Both the position numbers and the translations under genes were made by a program. Shown in pieces: positions 52,908 to 61,104 of a DNA stretch of 64,000 bases. Position 1 is the first letter of the stretch. Each line of letters begins with the position of its first letter. This DNA comes from Gemmatimonadota bacterium (GTDB lineage: Bacteria; JAAXHH01): NCBI GenBank assembly GCA_009838645.1, contig VXRC01000017.1, forward strand, positions 1 to 64,000. Reading direction: 5' to 3'. The notes beneath the pieces are model-generated. The model had not been told where the DNA came from. It did not search any database and saw nothing but the letters and a program-made list of their open reading frames with translations.

Positions 52908-52929
52908 TGTACAAATCCCCCTTTGTACA
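52908..52929 (-). promoter_or_regulatory. Perfect 8-bp hairpin with Shine-Dalgarno in its loop
   Basis: TGTACAAA (52908-52915) and TTTGTACA (52922-52929) flank a six-base loop. On the minus strand the loop supplies the AGGGGG ribosome-binding site of the small membrane protein, so folding could influence its translation, or the palindrome could bind a protein. Confidence 0.6.
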
Positions 52930-53024
52930 AAAATAAAATCGGCGGACTCTAACCCGTCATTAACCTATTTATTATAACATATAAAACGGGATGTTATGAC
53001 ACATTGAGAAACCGAAAAATCCAC

Positions 53025-53063
53025 AAAAAAACGCCGGAACGCCTGTGGTGTAGGCTTCCGGCG
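53025..53063 (-). terminator. Rho-independent terminator downstream of tRNA-Leu
   Basis: CGCCGGAA at 53032-53039 pairs with TTCCGGCG at 53056-53063, with an inner GCCT/AGGC stem. A run of seven A (53025-53031) on the plus strand gives the T-tract on the minus strand. It would stop tRNA-Leu transcription before the element's genes. Confidence 0.8.
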
Positions 53064-53108
53064 GTACTCTATGAATCACTGTGGCATTTTATGGTTCGAT
53101 GCCGTAAG

Positions 53109-53192
53109 TGCCGAAGCGCGGATTCGAACCGCGACGGGATTTCTCCCACTGCCCCCTCAAGACAGCGTGTCTACCAATTCCACCACTTCGGC
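53109..53192 (-). tRNA. tRNA-Leu (GAG anticodon)
   Basis: On the minus strand an 84-base class II tRNA folds: acceptor GCCGAAG/CTTCGGC, anticodon stem CTGTC/GGCAG with loop TTGAGGG (anticodon GAG, codons CUC/CUU), a long variable arm with GGGA/TCCC stem, and T-arm CGCGG-TTCGAAT-CCGCG. No CCA is encoded. Its 3' part (53109-53129) is the attR copy of the element's 21-bp repeat. In E. coli a leucine tRNA with the same anticodon follows secG, as here. Confidence 0.95.
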
Positions 53193-53240
53193 GTCATGAC
53201 GACCGGCCGGCGGCTGGACCGCCTCGCAATGGTCGAATGA

Positions 53241-53612
53241 CTAAGGCGTGGACCCTGGATCCCCGGGAGCGGCGGGCAGGCCCGATCCCGCGTCGGGCAA
53301 TCCCTGGGCGGGGGATGCCTGCTGGTTTCTCAGGGCTTCATCCAGGATGATGCTTCGCGTGCCTTGCGAGTCGTCGGGCAACAGGTTCAGCCCGATGACG
53401 ATCAGCATGTACAGCGTCGCCAGCACGGTCGTCACCTTGCCCAGGAATGTCGCGGCGCCCCGGCCGCCGAACATCTGGCCGGCCATGCCGCTGGTAGGTC
53501 CGCCCGCGCCGAAAGCGCTGGACAGGCCACCGCCCTTTCCCGACTGCAGCAGGACGGACAGGATCAGAACGAGACAGACCAGCACATGCACTGCAACCAC
53601 GGTGGTAAACAC
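53241..53612 (-). CDS. secG: Preprotein translocase subunit SecG
   Basis: A 123-residue protein with two hydrophobic helices and the SecG signature: LVCLVLILSVLLQSGKGGGLSSAFG followed by a second helix (TTVLATLYMLIVIGLNLL). The C-terminal tail is Pro/Gly/Ala rich. It is part of SecYEG protein export. The start is GTG 53612 with AAGGATA upstream. It lies 45 bases after tpiA, upstream of tRNA-Leu, which is the order found in many bacteria. Confidence 0.93.
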   Translation of the reverse strand: MFTTVVAVHVLVCLVLILSVLLQSGKGGGLSSAFGAGGPTSGMAGQMFGGRGAATFLGKVTTVLATLYMLIVIGLNLLPDDSQGTRSIILDEALRNQQASPAQGLPDAGSGLPAAPGDPGSTP

Positions 53613-53656
53613 GGTATGTATCCTTCGAATGTCGACCGACGGCCGGTCGGGTTCTG

Positions 53657-54448
53657 CTAGCCGCCATTGATTCCCAGTCCGGCCCGGACGATGTCCTCGA
53701 AAGAGGAGGCGTCCAGGCTGGCACCACCCACGAGCGCACCGTCGATGTGCGGCCGGGCCATCAACGCGCCCACGTTATCAGGTTTGACGCTGCCTCCGTA
53801 TTGGATTCGGATTCGGCCGGCGAAGTCGTCGCCGAACAACCCCGCGATCACCTTCCTCAGGTGACCGTGCACCTGGTCTGCCTGATCGGGAGTAGCCACC
53901 TTGCCGGTTCCGATTGCCCAGACCGGTTCGTAAGCCAGGACGAGACCGTCGGGCGTCCCGGGATCCGTACCGGAAAGACCCGCTCGAACCTGTTCGCCGA
54001 CTACCTGCTCGGTACGGCCGGCATCCCGCTCTTCCAGCGTCTCGCCGACGCACAGGATCGGGGTGAGACCCGATGAAATCGCCGATCTCACTTTGCCGTT
54101 GACGGACTCGTTCGTTTCATCGAAATACATCCGTCTTTCGGAGTGCCCCAATATAACGTACCTGCACCCCGAAGTCAACAGCATTCTGGCCGACACTTCC
54201 CCCGTGTACGCGCCTTCCGGGGCGCCGTGCATGTGCTGAGCGCCCAGTGAAATGGAACTGCCGGACAGCTGCGTGGCCGCCACGGTCAGGTGGGTGAAAG
54301 GCGGGCACAATACCAGATCCGCGGCCAGGGCGAGCGATTCCGTGCGTTCCATCACCTCGGCGACCAGCGAAGCGCCTTCGACCAGGTCGGTATGCATTTT
54401 CCAATTGCCGGCGATGATCAACCGGCGCGCCGCCGTTTTCACAACCAC
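53657..54448 (-). CDS. tpiA: Triosephosphate isomerase
   Basis: A 263-residue TIM barrel. Key residues: catalytic Lys in AGNWKMH, His in YVILGHSERR, Glu in AYEPVWAIGTGKVAT, plus phosphate-binding YGGSVKPDN. It interconverts dihydroxyacetone phosphate and glyceraldehyde 3-phosphate. Two possible GTG starts (54448, 54442) lie together; a GGAG sequence favours 54442. It is 12 bases after phosphofructokinase and 45 before secG, a glycolytic block on one strand. Confidence 0.97.
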   Translation of the reverse strand: MVVKTAARRLIIAGNWKMHTDLVEGASLVAEVMERTESLALAADLVLCPPFTHLTVAATQLSGSSISLGAQHMHGAPEGAYTGEVSARMLLTSGCRYVILGHSERRMYFDETNESVNGKVRSAISSGLTPILCVGETLEERDAGRTEQVVGEQVRAGLSGTDPGTPDGLVLAYEPVWAIGTGKVATPDQADQVHGHLRKVIAGLFGDDFAGRIRIQYGGSVKPDNVGALMARPHIDGALVGGASLDASSFEDIVRAGLGINGG

Positions 54449-54460
54449 TCCGTTGGCAGG

Positions 54461-55492
54461 CTAACCAAAGAACACCTGGGCAATGTCATACAACTCCATG
54501 TCGACCGTGCGGATCCGGCCGGTCACTTCGGCCAGCGGCACGCTCTCGATCCTCGAGCCCTTCAACGCCACCATCTTGCCGAAATCCCCGTCGTGCACCA
54601 GGTCGGCCGCGGTTACACCGTACCTCGTCGCCAGGACGCGGTCGTAGGGCGTGGGCGATCCTCCGCGTTGAATGTACCCCAGGATGGTCACTCTGGTTTC
54701 AATGCCCGCCCGCCGTTCGATCTCGGCGCCGACCACTTCTCCGATACCGCCCAGCCGCACGTGACCGAATTCATCGACCTGATCGTCCTGGGTCACCTGG
54801 CCCGGAGTATCCTTCATCGTAAAACCCTCGGCGACCACGACGAGGCTGAACGTCTTGCCCCGGTCGATGCGCTGCTTGACGAGCGCGCAGACCTCGTCCA
54901 GGTCCATGGGGACCTCCGGGATCAGGATGCAGTCCGCCCCGCCGGCGATTCCCGACTTGATGGCGATCCACCCCGTATGCCGGCCCATCACCTCGATGAC
55001 CATCACCCGGTGGTGGGACTCCGCGGTGGTATGGAGACGGTCGATGGCGTCGGTGGCGATCGTGACCGCCGTATCGAAGCCGAAGGTCATGTCCGTCCCG
55101 ACGATGTCATTGTCGATCGTCTTCGGCAGGCCCACCATGGGAATACCCGCTTCGTTCAGCGCGGCCGCGGCGCCCAGGGTGTCCTCGCCGCCGATGGCGA
55201 CGACTGCATCCAGGCCCAGATCCCGGACGTTCTCCTTGATCCGGTCGATGTTGCCTTCGTCCTTCATCGGGTTGGTCCTGGAAGTGCCCAGGATGGTTCC
55301 GCCCCGGTGCAGTATGCCGGATACGGAGACCAGGCTGAGTGGACTGGTATCGTTGTTGATCAGTCCGGCCCATCCATTGCGTATGCCCAGGACCGTCGAG
55401 CCATAGGACTTGATCGACCGCCTGGTTACCGCCCGGATCGCGGCGTTCAAACCCGGGCAATCGCCGCCGCCCGTCAGGATACCGATATGCAT
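54461..55492 (-). CDS. 6-phosphofructokinase, PPi-dependent type by signature
   Basis: A 343-residue PfkA-family enzyme. Nucleotide and substrate motifs are GILTGGGDCPGLNAAIR, AIGGEDTLGAA and PKTIDNDIVGTDMTFG, with later EVMGRHTGWIA. Residue 104 is Asp (GGEDT) and 124 is Lys (PKTIDND); the same combination marks pyrophosphate-dependent enzymes, whereas ATP-dependent PfkA usually has Gly at both positions. I therefore favour PPi use, which would make the step reversible (inference from known residue signatures). It is adjacent to tpiA. Confidence 0.9.
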   Translation of the reverse strand: MHIGILTGGGDCPGLNAAIRAVTRRSIKSYGSTVLGIRNGWAGLINNDTSPLSLVSVSGILHRGGTILGTSRTNPMKDEGNIDRIKENVRDLGLDAVVAIGGEDTLGAAAALNEAGIPMVGLPKTIDNDIVGTDMTFGFDTAVTIATDAIDRLHTTAESHHRVMVIEVMGRHTGWIAIKSGIAGGADCILIPEVPMDLDEVCALVKQRIDRGKTFSLVVVAEGFTMKDTPGQVTQDDQVDEFGHVRLGGIGEVVGAEIERRAGIETRVTILGYIQRGGSPTPYDRVLATRYGVTAADLVHDGDFGKMVALKGSRIESVPLAEVTGRIRTVDMELYDIAQVFFG

Positions 55493-55569
55493 TTGAAGTC
55501 TTCTCTCCCGCGTGCAGGTGGTACGAAGGGGCCGGGTTGCCCGCGGCGCCGACAGTGAATCGGAGGGAC

Positions 55570-56298
55570 TCAGGCGCGCGCGACAGTCAGGGCGAACACC
55601 CTACCGGCGCCTGCCTGGAGCAGGGCCCGGGCACAGCTGTTTATCGTTGCCCCCGTAGTGAATATGTCGTCGACCAGCGATACCGTGGCGCCGTCCACCG
55701 CGTCGGACCGGGCCAATTCGAACACCCCTTCGACGTTGGCCATCCGCGCTTCGGGACTCAGCGAGGTCTGCGTCGGCGTGTTCCGGTTACGCCCAAGCAC
55801 GTCTTCCAGCACCGGAATGCCCGTTACGTCCGATATGCCCCGGGCGATGCACGCGCTCTGGTTGTAGCCCCTTTCCCGCCTTCTGAGCGGATGCAGGGGC
55901 ACTGGTAAAACGCCCGTAATATGCGGTATCCCCGGTTCCTGTTCAACCCTTTTTGCCAGCAGGGATCCCAGGAACCGGCCGATCCCGGGGCGGTTCCGGT
56001 ACTTGAGCAGGTGGATGAGATCCTGCAGAGGCCGGTTGAATACGAACGCGGAAAACGCGCCCTCGAAATAGAATGTGCGGCCCGGGCAGGCCGGACACGA
56101 GGCCACCGGGGTGCACAGCGGATGGCCGCATCGTTCGCAGTACGGCGCATCGATCGAAAGCAGTCCCGATCCGCAACCGTCGCACACGGCGCTACGTTCG
56201 TCGAAGATCCGGGCCTTGCAAAGGACACAGCACGGAGGATATGCCATGTCCAGTGCCGTGCGGCCTGCCGTGCGCAACGTATGGGCAAACAGGGCCAT
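55570..56298 (-). CDS. comF: ComF family protein
   Basis: A 242-residue protein with the N-terminal zinc-binding double-cysteine motifs (YPPCCVLCKARIF, CDGCGSGL, YCERCGHPLC, CPACPG) and a C-terminal phosphoribosyltransferase-like domain (VLPVPLHPLRRRERGYNQSA, VSLVDDIFTTGATINSCARAL). ComF proteins act in DNA uptake or salvage-related functions; the exact activity is not settled. Same strand as phosphofructokinase and lgt, with gaps of 77 and 342 bases. Natural competence cannot be inferred from it alone. Confidence 0.92.
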   Translation of the reverse strand: MALFAHTLRTAGRTALDMAYPPCCVLCKARIFDERSAVCDGCGSGLLSIDAPYCERCGHPLCTPVASCPACPGRTFYFEGAFSAFVFNRPLQDLIHLLKYRNRPGIGRFLGSLLAKRVEQEPGIPHITGVLPVPLHPLRRRERGYNQSACIARGISDVTGIPVLEDVLGRNRNTPTQTSLSPEARMANVEGVFELARSDAVDGATVSLVDDIFTTGATINSCARALLQAGAGRVFALTVARA

Positions 56299-56640
56299 AG
56301 GTATCTTCCAGACCGGCTAGTGCATGATATGAACGATAGACACCCGCGTGTGTGCACGCATTGAAACCTCCGGACCGGCCGGACCGGACCATGCCGGAGT
56401 CCGGCAGTCCTTCCCTGTTATCAGTATGAAACAGGCCGGGTGATACTCGAATTTTAAGCGTATTGGGACCGGAAGCATACGGCATGCATCGGCGCGGCCG
56501 CCGCGTAACGAACCAATACGCGCGACACGCCGGCCGGTCTGAAGGAATTACAGCAGCGCAATGAACGCACGGCCATCGCGCACGGGACCATCACCCGCGG
56601 CGGGCTACCGCGCACGGATCCATTACGCGCGATCGGACCG
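56299..56640. other. Spacer between comF and lgt, no gene recognised
   Basis: This 342-bp gap on the minus strand has imperfect inverted and GC-rich repeated motifs (such as ctccggaccggccgg and ccgcggcggg), but no convincing gene, terminator with T-tract, or promoter. Confidence 0.5.
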
Positions 56641-57474
56641 CTACCCGCGGCGGACCCGGCTTCGCGACGAGCGTTGCCGCGCACGGTTCCTGGCCAATCC
56701 CAGGAGGAGGAGTCCCAGGCCGCACAGGACGATGCTGATGCCCTGGTTCACGGACAGGGCCATCCCGCCCAGGCTGCCGAGGGTCATGCTCGATTCATAG
56801 TACCTGAAGAGATCGACTAAGAACCGGGTGACGGGTTCGGCGATCAGCAGCACGGCGAAGATGAATCCGTCGTATCTGGGCTTGCGGTCCAGCCACATCA
56901 ACAGGCCGAAAAGACCGAAGCCCAGCACCGCGTTGTAAAGCTGGGCGGGATGCAGGGGTACGTCCGGGTAGAACGAGCCCGCCGCGCTGAACGCCGGGAA
57001 GACGACACCCAGGGCGGACTCGGTGGGAAGTCCGAAACAGCAGCCGTTCATGTAACAGCCGACGCGGCTCACGCCGATACCGAGCGCGATACTCGGCGCA
57101 AAGGCGTCGCAGGCCCTCCAGATGGACAACCGGTTCACGCGCAGGTAGAGGATGGATACCAGGACCGCCGCGATGAACCCGCCGTACATGGTCAGGCCGG
57201 TCAGGCCGATCGAACCGGAGCTTTGAAAGGGACTGATGATGTCGAGGGGGTTCGCGCTGAACTCGTTCCAGTGGGGTATGACGTACATGATCCTGGCGCC
57301 GACGATGCCCGCGACCATGATGAGCAGGCTCATGTTGATCATCTGGTTCTGGTTCAGGCCACGCGCCCTGGACCGCCTCAGCGCCAGAAGAATGCCTGCG
57401 ATGAATGAAACGGCCAGTAACAGGCCATAGGTGCGTACGGTTAACGGACCGATCTCAAAAAGGATGGGATGCAT
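56641..57474 (-). CDS. lgt: Prolipoprotein diacylglyceryl transferase
   Basis: A 277-residue membrane enzyme with about seven helices. Family marks are HPILFEIGPLTVRTYGLLLA, GLTMYGGFIAAV, GVSRVGCYMNGCCFGLPT (the Lgt signature) and LHPAQLYNAVLGF. It attaches diacylglyceryl to the lipobox cysteine of prolipoproteins, which would include the lipoprotein-type peptide-binding protein at 43421. The neighbours are rodA and comF. Confidence 0.95.
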   Translation of the reverse strand: MHPILFEIGPLTVRTYGLLLAVSFIAGILLALRRSRARGLNQNQMINMSLLIMVAGIVGARIMYVIPHWNEFSANPLDIISPFQSSGSIGLTGLTMYGGFIAAVLVSILYLRVNRLSIWRACDAFAPSIALGIGVSRVGCYMNGCCFGLPTESALGVVFPAFSAAGSFYPDVPLHPAQLYNAVLGFGLFGLLMWLDRKPRYDGFIFAVLLIAEPVTRFLVDLFRYYESSMTLGSLGGMALSVNQGISIVLCGLGLLLLGLARNRARQRSSRSRVRRG

Positions 57475-57524
57475 GGACTTTCCTCGTTCGCGGCGGTAGC
57501 CGGCATTCAGGCGTGAAACCGCAT

Positions 57525-58742
57525 TCAGTAGTCAAATCGATGGCGCCAGACATTCAACAGCAGGCCGCACAGGATCAGGCTGGTCATCAGAAAGGAGCCG
57601 CCGTAGCTGAGAAAGGGCAGGGGTACGCCGGAGATCGGCAGCACACCGACGGCCATCCCCACGTTCATGATCACGTGAAAAGTAAAGACGGATACGCAGC
57701 CGGCCGCGAGCAGGCTCTGGTACCGGCTCTTGACGTTCATCGCGATGTAGATCCCGATAAGTATGAAGATGTAGTACAGGACGAGGACGGCCATCGAGCC
57801 GGCGAACCCGAATTCCTCGGCGATGACCGAGAAGATGAAGTCCGTGTGCTGCTCGGGCAGGAACGCAAGGCTGGTCTGGGATCCCTGCAGAAACCCGCGT
57901 CCGAACAATCCGCCCGATCCGATGGCGATCTTGGACTGGATGATCTGGTATCCCGCGCCCTTCGGATCGACCTGGGGATTCAGAAAGGTTTCGACGCGTT
58001 GTTGCTGGTAGTCGTGCAGCGAATCCCACAGGGGCTCCGCCCCCAGGCCCACGGCCAGGTGCGTGACGGTGAGGAATACGGTGACGAACCGGGGCGGCCA
58101 CATCAGGTACATGATGCCCGCCACGATCAGAATGAATACGGACCAGATAACCCAGTCGAACCCGCTCACGACGCTGATCACGACGCCGATCAGCGGGGAT
58201 ACCATGAGCAGCAGCTGGAGGACGCTCAACCCCGCCCAGAGCAGCACGCCGCAGAAGATCGCCCCGAAGACGATGGAGGTGCCCAGGTCGGGCTGAGACA
58301 GGATAAGGAAAACGGGTAACGCCACGATCGCGCCGCAGGTGGCCATGATCGAGGGCCGGTGTATGTTGGTCCGCAACTGGGAAAGATACTGCGCGAGCGC
58401 CATGATGACGGCGATCTTCGCCAGTTCGGAAGGTTGAATCCCGATGAAACCGAGTCTGATCCACCGGCTGGACCCTTTGACGGTTTCGGAAGCCAGCACG
58501 ACGACCAGCAGGATCATCACCACGACGAATACGGGAATGGTCATGGCCTGGAGGAAACGAATGGGCAAAACCGACGTGATGTACATCACCCCGATGCCGG
58601 CCACGAACCACATGGACTGCAGCATGTAACGGGACGTGCCCAGGCCGGTCTCGTCCCGCGTGGCGCTGTAGATCACGATGATGCCGATCACCGACAACAG
58701 GATGGATATGATGACGAGCGTGCGGCTTAAATGGGTTTCCAT
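57525..58742 (-). CDS. rodA: Rod shape-determining protein RodA
   Basis: A 405-residue SEDS-family protein with about ten helices. The conserved ends are RWIRLGFIGIQPSELAKIA, GSGGLFGRGFLQGSQT, LPEQHTDFIFSVIAEEFGF and GVPLPFLSYGGSFLMTSLIL. It polymerises peptidoglycan glycan strands with its partner PBP2, encoded directly upstream by 26 bases. The start ATG 58742 is the longest-frame start; upstream sequence does not suggest another. Confidence 0.95.
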   Translation of the reverse strand: METHLSRTLVIISILLSVIGIIVIYSATRDETGLGTSRYMLQSMWFVAGIGVMYITSVLPIRFLQAMTIPVFVVVMILLVVVLASETVKGSSRWIRLGFIGIQPSELAKIAVIMALAQYLSQLRTNIHRPSIMATCGAIVALPVFLILSQPDLGTSIVFGAIFCGVLLWAGLSVLQLLLMVSPLIGVVISVVSGFDWVIWSVFILIVAGIMYLMWPPRFVTVFLTVTHLAVGLGAEPLWDSLHDYQQQRVETFLNPQVDPKGAGYQIIQSKIAIGSGGLFGRGFLQGSQTSLAFLPEQHTDFIFSVIAEEFGFAGSMAVLVLYYIFILIGIYIAMNVKSRYQSLLAAGCVSVFTFHVIMNVGMAVGVLPISGVPLPFLSYGGSFLMTSLILCGLLLNVWRHRFDY

Positions 58743-58768
58743 GGTATTTCAGTCGTGTTCCCCGGGCG

Positions 58769-60589
58769 CTAAGGCGCAGCATCTACCGTGAATCCGGCGT
58801 CGACCAGGCCGGCGACAGGTATCGGTTCGAGGGAGAGCCAGGCGTCGACAACCTGCCGTACGACCGGCACGGCCGCGCCCGAAGGCGCGTTTTCCATGAT
58901 CGCCGCGACGGCGATACGCGGTGATTCGGCCGGAGCATACGCGACAAACCAGGAATGACTCTCGCCGTGCGGGTTTTCGGCCGTGCCCGTCTTTCCCGCC
59001 AGTTGCGCGTAGGGCAGCCGCGCCGACCGCGCGGTCCCTTCATTGACCACGTTAATCAGGGATTCCCGGATCAGGCGCAGCGTTTCCGGGGAAACGGGCA
59101 GCGCGTCCCTGATGCTCGGCTCGCCGGTTTCCACCGTTTCTCCACGTGCCGACTCCGCCCGGTCGAGTATGTAGGGCCGGTAAAGCACACCGCCGTTGGC
59201 CACCGCGGCGGTCAACATCGCCATCTGCAGCGGCGTGACGAGCAGTTCACCCTGGCCGATCGCCAGGTTCAGGATCTTGCCGGGCGTCCACACGCGGTTT
59301 TCCGCCGGATCGTAGTAGTCCGTGTCCGGAACCAGGCCGCCCTGCTCGTCGCCCGCGTCGAAACCGGTCGGGGTCCCCAGGCCAAAGCCCCGGGCGTACA
59401 GGCTCCAGCGTTCCAGGCCCATCAGGTGTCCCACCTGGTAGAAGTAGACGTCACAGGAATGGGTCATGGCGTCCATGAACGCCATGGAACCGTGTCCGCT
59501 GGTCCAGCACCCGGCCCAGCGGTTTCCGAACCGGTAACCACGATTGCAGGAACGGAAAAGCGTGGACGGCGTGACCAGGTTCTCCTCCAGCGCGGCGGAG
59601 GCCGTTACGATCTTCATCGTGGAAGCCGGTGGATACTGTCCGTCCCGGGTCCGGTCCAACAGGGGCTTCAGGGGATGGTTGGCCAGCGAATCCCACACCT
59701 CCTGGGGAATCCGCTCCGTAAACAGGTTCGGGTCGAATCCGGGCCTGCTGACGATCGCGATGACCGCGCCCGTCATGGGATCCACCACCACCAGCGCGCC
59801 AGCCAGGCTGTCGGGAATCGCCTCTTCGGCGACGGCCTGAATCCGGGTGTCCAGCGTCAGATATACGTTGTTACCCGATTCCGGCAGCAGGGCCGGCATG
59901 CCGGGTAACGGTCCGAGTTCCTGGCCGCGTGCGTTCACTTCCATGAACTCCAGGCCGTTCTGGCCGCGGAGGTGATGCTCGAAGGCCTTTTCCACCCCCA
60001 TTTTCCCGATGATGTCGCCGGATCGGTATCCCGCTTCACTCAGATCCTCGAGTTCCTGTTGGTTGATTTCGGACACGTAACCGAGCACGTGGCTTGCCAG
60101 CTTGCCCGTGCCGTACGTCCGGCCGGGGGTTATCTGAACGAGTACGCCGGGCAGGTCCGGAAGATGCTCTTCGACCCGGCACGCGATTTCATAGGAAACG
60201 TTCCGCTGGACCGGCAGGGGATTGAACTTGTTCGCCGACGGATTGCGTAAACGCATTCGGATGGCCCGGGCTTCCCGCCCGGTGAGTTCTCCCAGGTAGT
60301 CCACGGTCTCGTCGGAAGTCTCGAAAGGGACGGCGGCGATGGTGTAGGATGGCCGGTTTTCCGCCAGGACGACTCCGTTGCGGTCCATGATCAGTCCACG
60401 CAACGCTTCGATCACGACCGGCCGTATCCGGTTCCGTTCCGAGTGCGCCCGGTACTCCTCGCCCGAAATGACCTGGAAATAAAACAGGCGAACGGCCAGC
60501 ACGAGAAAGAGCGCGGTCACGATGCCGATGAACAGGTACAACTGGTCCCTGTGGGTGGGGCTGTCATTCTGGGAAAAGCCAACGGACAT
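58769..60589 (-). CDS. mrdA: Penicillin-binding protein 2 (cell elongation transpeptidase)
   Basis: A 606-residue class B penicillin-binding protein. It has an N-terminal membrane anchor (LYLFIGIVTALFLVLAVRLF), a pedestal domain (RGLIMDRNGVVLAENRPSYTI), and the transpeptidase with STMK (the SxxK nucleophile motif), SCD in the SxN position and KTGTAE. It crosslinks peptidoglycan in the elongasome with RodA and MreC. It overlaps mreD by 26 bases. The name mrdA follows the E. coli usage for PBP2. Confidence 0.94.
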   Translation of the reverse strand: MSVGFSQNDSPTHRDQLYLFIGIVTALFLVLAVRLFYFQVISGEEYRAHSERNRIRPVVIEALRGLIMDRNGVVLAENRPSYTIAAVPFETSDETVDYLGELTGREARAIRMRLRNPSANKFNPLPVQRNVSYEIACRVEEHLPDLPGVLVQITPGRTYGTGKLASHVLGYVSEINQQELEDLSEAGYRSGDIIGKMGVEKAFEHHLRGQNGLEFMEVNARGQELGPLPGMPALLPESGNNVYLTLDTRIQAVAEEAIPDSLAGALVVVDPMTGAVIAIVSRPGFDPNLFTERIPQEVWDSLANHPLKPLLDRTRDGQYPPASTMKIVTASAALEENLVTPSTLFRSCNRGYRFGNRWAGCWTSGHGSMAFMDAMTHSCDVYFYQVGHLMGLERWSLYARGFGLGTPTGFDAGDEQGGLVPDTDYYDPAENRVWTPGKILNLAIGQGELLVTPLQMAMLTAAVANGGVLYRPYILDRAESARGETVETGEPSIRDALPVSPETLRLIRESLINVVNEGTARSARLPYAQLAGKTGTAENPHGESHSWFVAYAPAESPRIAVAAIMENAPSGAAVPVVRQVVDAWLSLEPIPVAGLVDAGFTVDAAP

Positions 60590-61064
60590 CGATCTGTCCC
60601 TGTCGAAAGGTCAATCCGATGATCAATAAAAGCGCCACGGAGATCGTGTAGAGCATCGTGGGCAGCGAAACCGTTCCCAGCAAAAAAACCGATTCGACCA
60701 GTTGGAACCGGGTAAACACCAGCCAGTACATGGCGGAATGGACGAAGCTGGCGGCCAGCAGCGTGAGCAGCAGGGTGGAGAGGCTGTCCCGGTAGAGCGT
60801 GTTTCCGGCTATGCCCACCCCGTACGCTACCAGCGTATTGCACAAGGCGTTGAGTCCCAGATGCTCGGGCGAACCGTTGAAATCCTCCAGCAGCCCGACG
60901 CTGAAGCCCAGGATGGTCCCCGCGAAGGCTCCCGATCCCATCGCGCCGTAGATCAACATCATCAATACGAAATCGGGCCGGATGCCCCGAATGGCGATCT
61001 CGTGTCCCCAGGTGCTGTCGACAACAAACGCCAGGAACAGTAGGATAGCGTGCTTTAGACGCAT
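60564..61064 (-). CDS. mreD: Rod shape-determining protein MreD
   Basis: A 166-residue protein with about five helices in MreD style (HAILLFLAFVVDSTWGHEIA, PDFVLMMLIYGAMGSG, FAGTILGFSVGLLEDFN, LLLTLLAASFVHSAMYWLVF). It is poorly conserved as a family, so identity rests on membrane topology plus synteny between mreC and PBP2. Its end overlaps mrdA by 26 bases, so translational coupling is likely. Confidence 0.85.
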   Translation of the reverse strand: MRLKHAILLFLAFVVDSTWGHEIAIRGIRPDFVLMMLIYGAMGSGAFAGTILGFSVGLLEDFNGSPEHLGLNALCNTLVAYGVGIAGNTLYRDSLSTLLLTLLAASFVHSAMYWLVFTRFQLVESVFLLGTVSLPTMLYTISVALLLIIGLTFRQGQIDVRWLFPE

Positions 61065-61104
61065 GGAAAAACCGGGTCATGTAACCGGCCTGGAATTGCC
61101 GAAG

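Larger units (their letters stand above)
48232..53129. mobile_element. 4.9-kb integrative element in tRNA-Leu(GAG), now degenerate
   Basis: The 21-base segment at 53109-53129, the 3' part of the tRNA-Leu gene, is repeated exactly at 48232-48252, 4877 bases away. Between them lie a P4-type integrase remnant next to the tRNA, an AlpA-like regulator, an HEPN/AbiU2-like gene and small unknown genes, many with base composition lower in GC than the flanks. This is the expected product of tyrosine-recombinase insertion into a tRNA 3' end. The integrase is broken by several stops and shifts, so the element cannot mobilise itself. The direct repeats define attL (left) and attR (in the tRNA). Confidence 0.9.
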
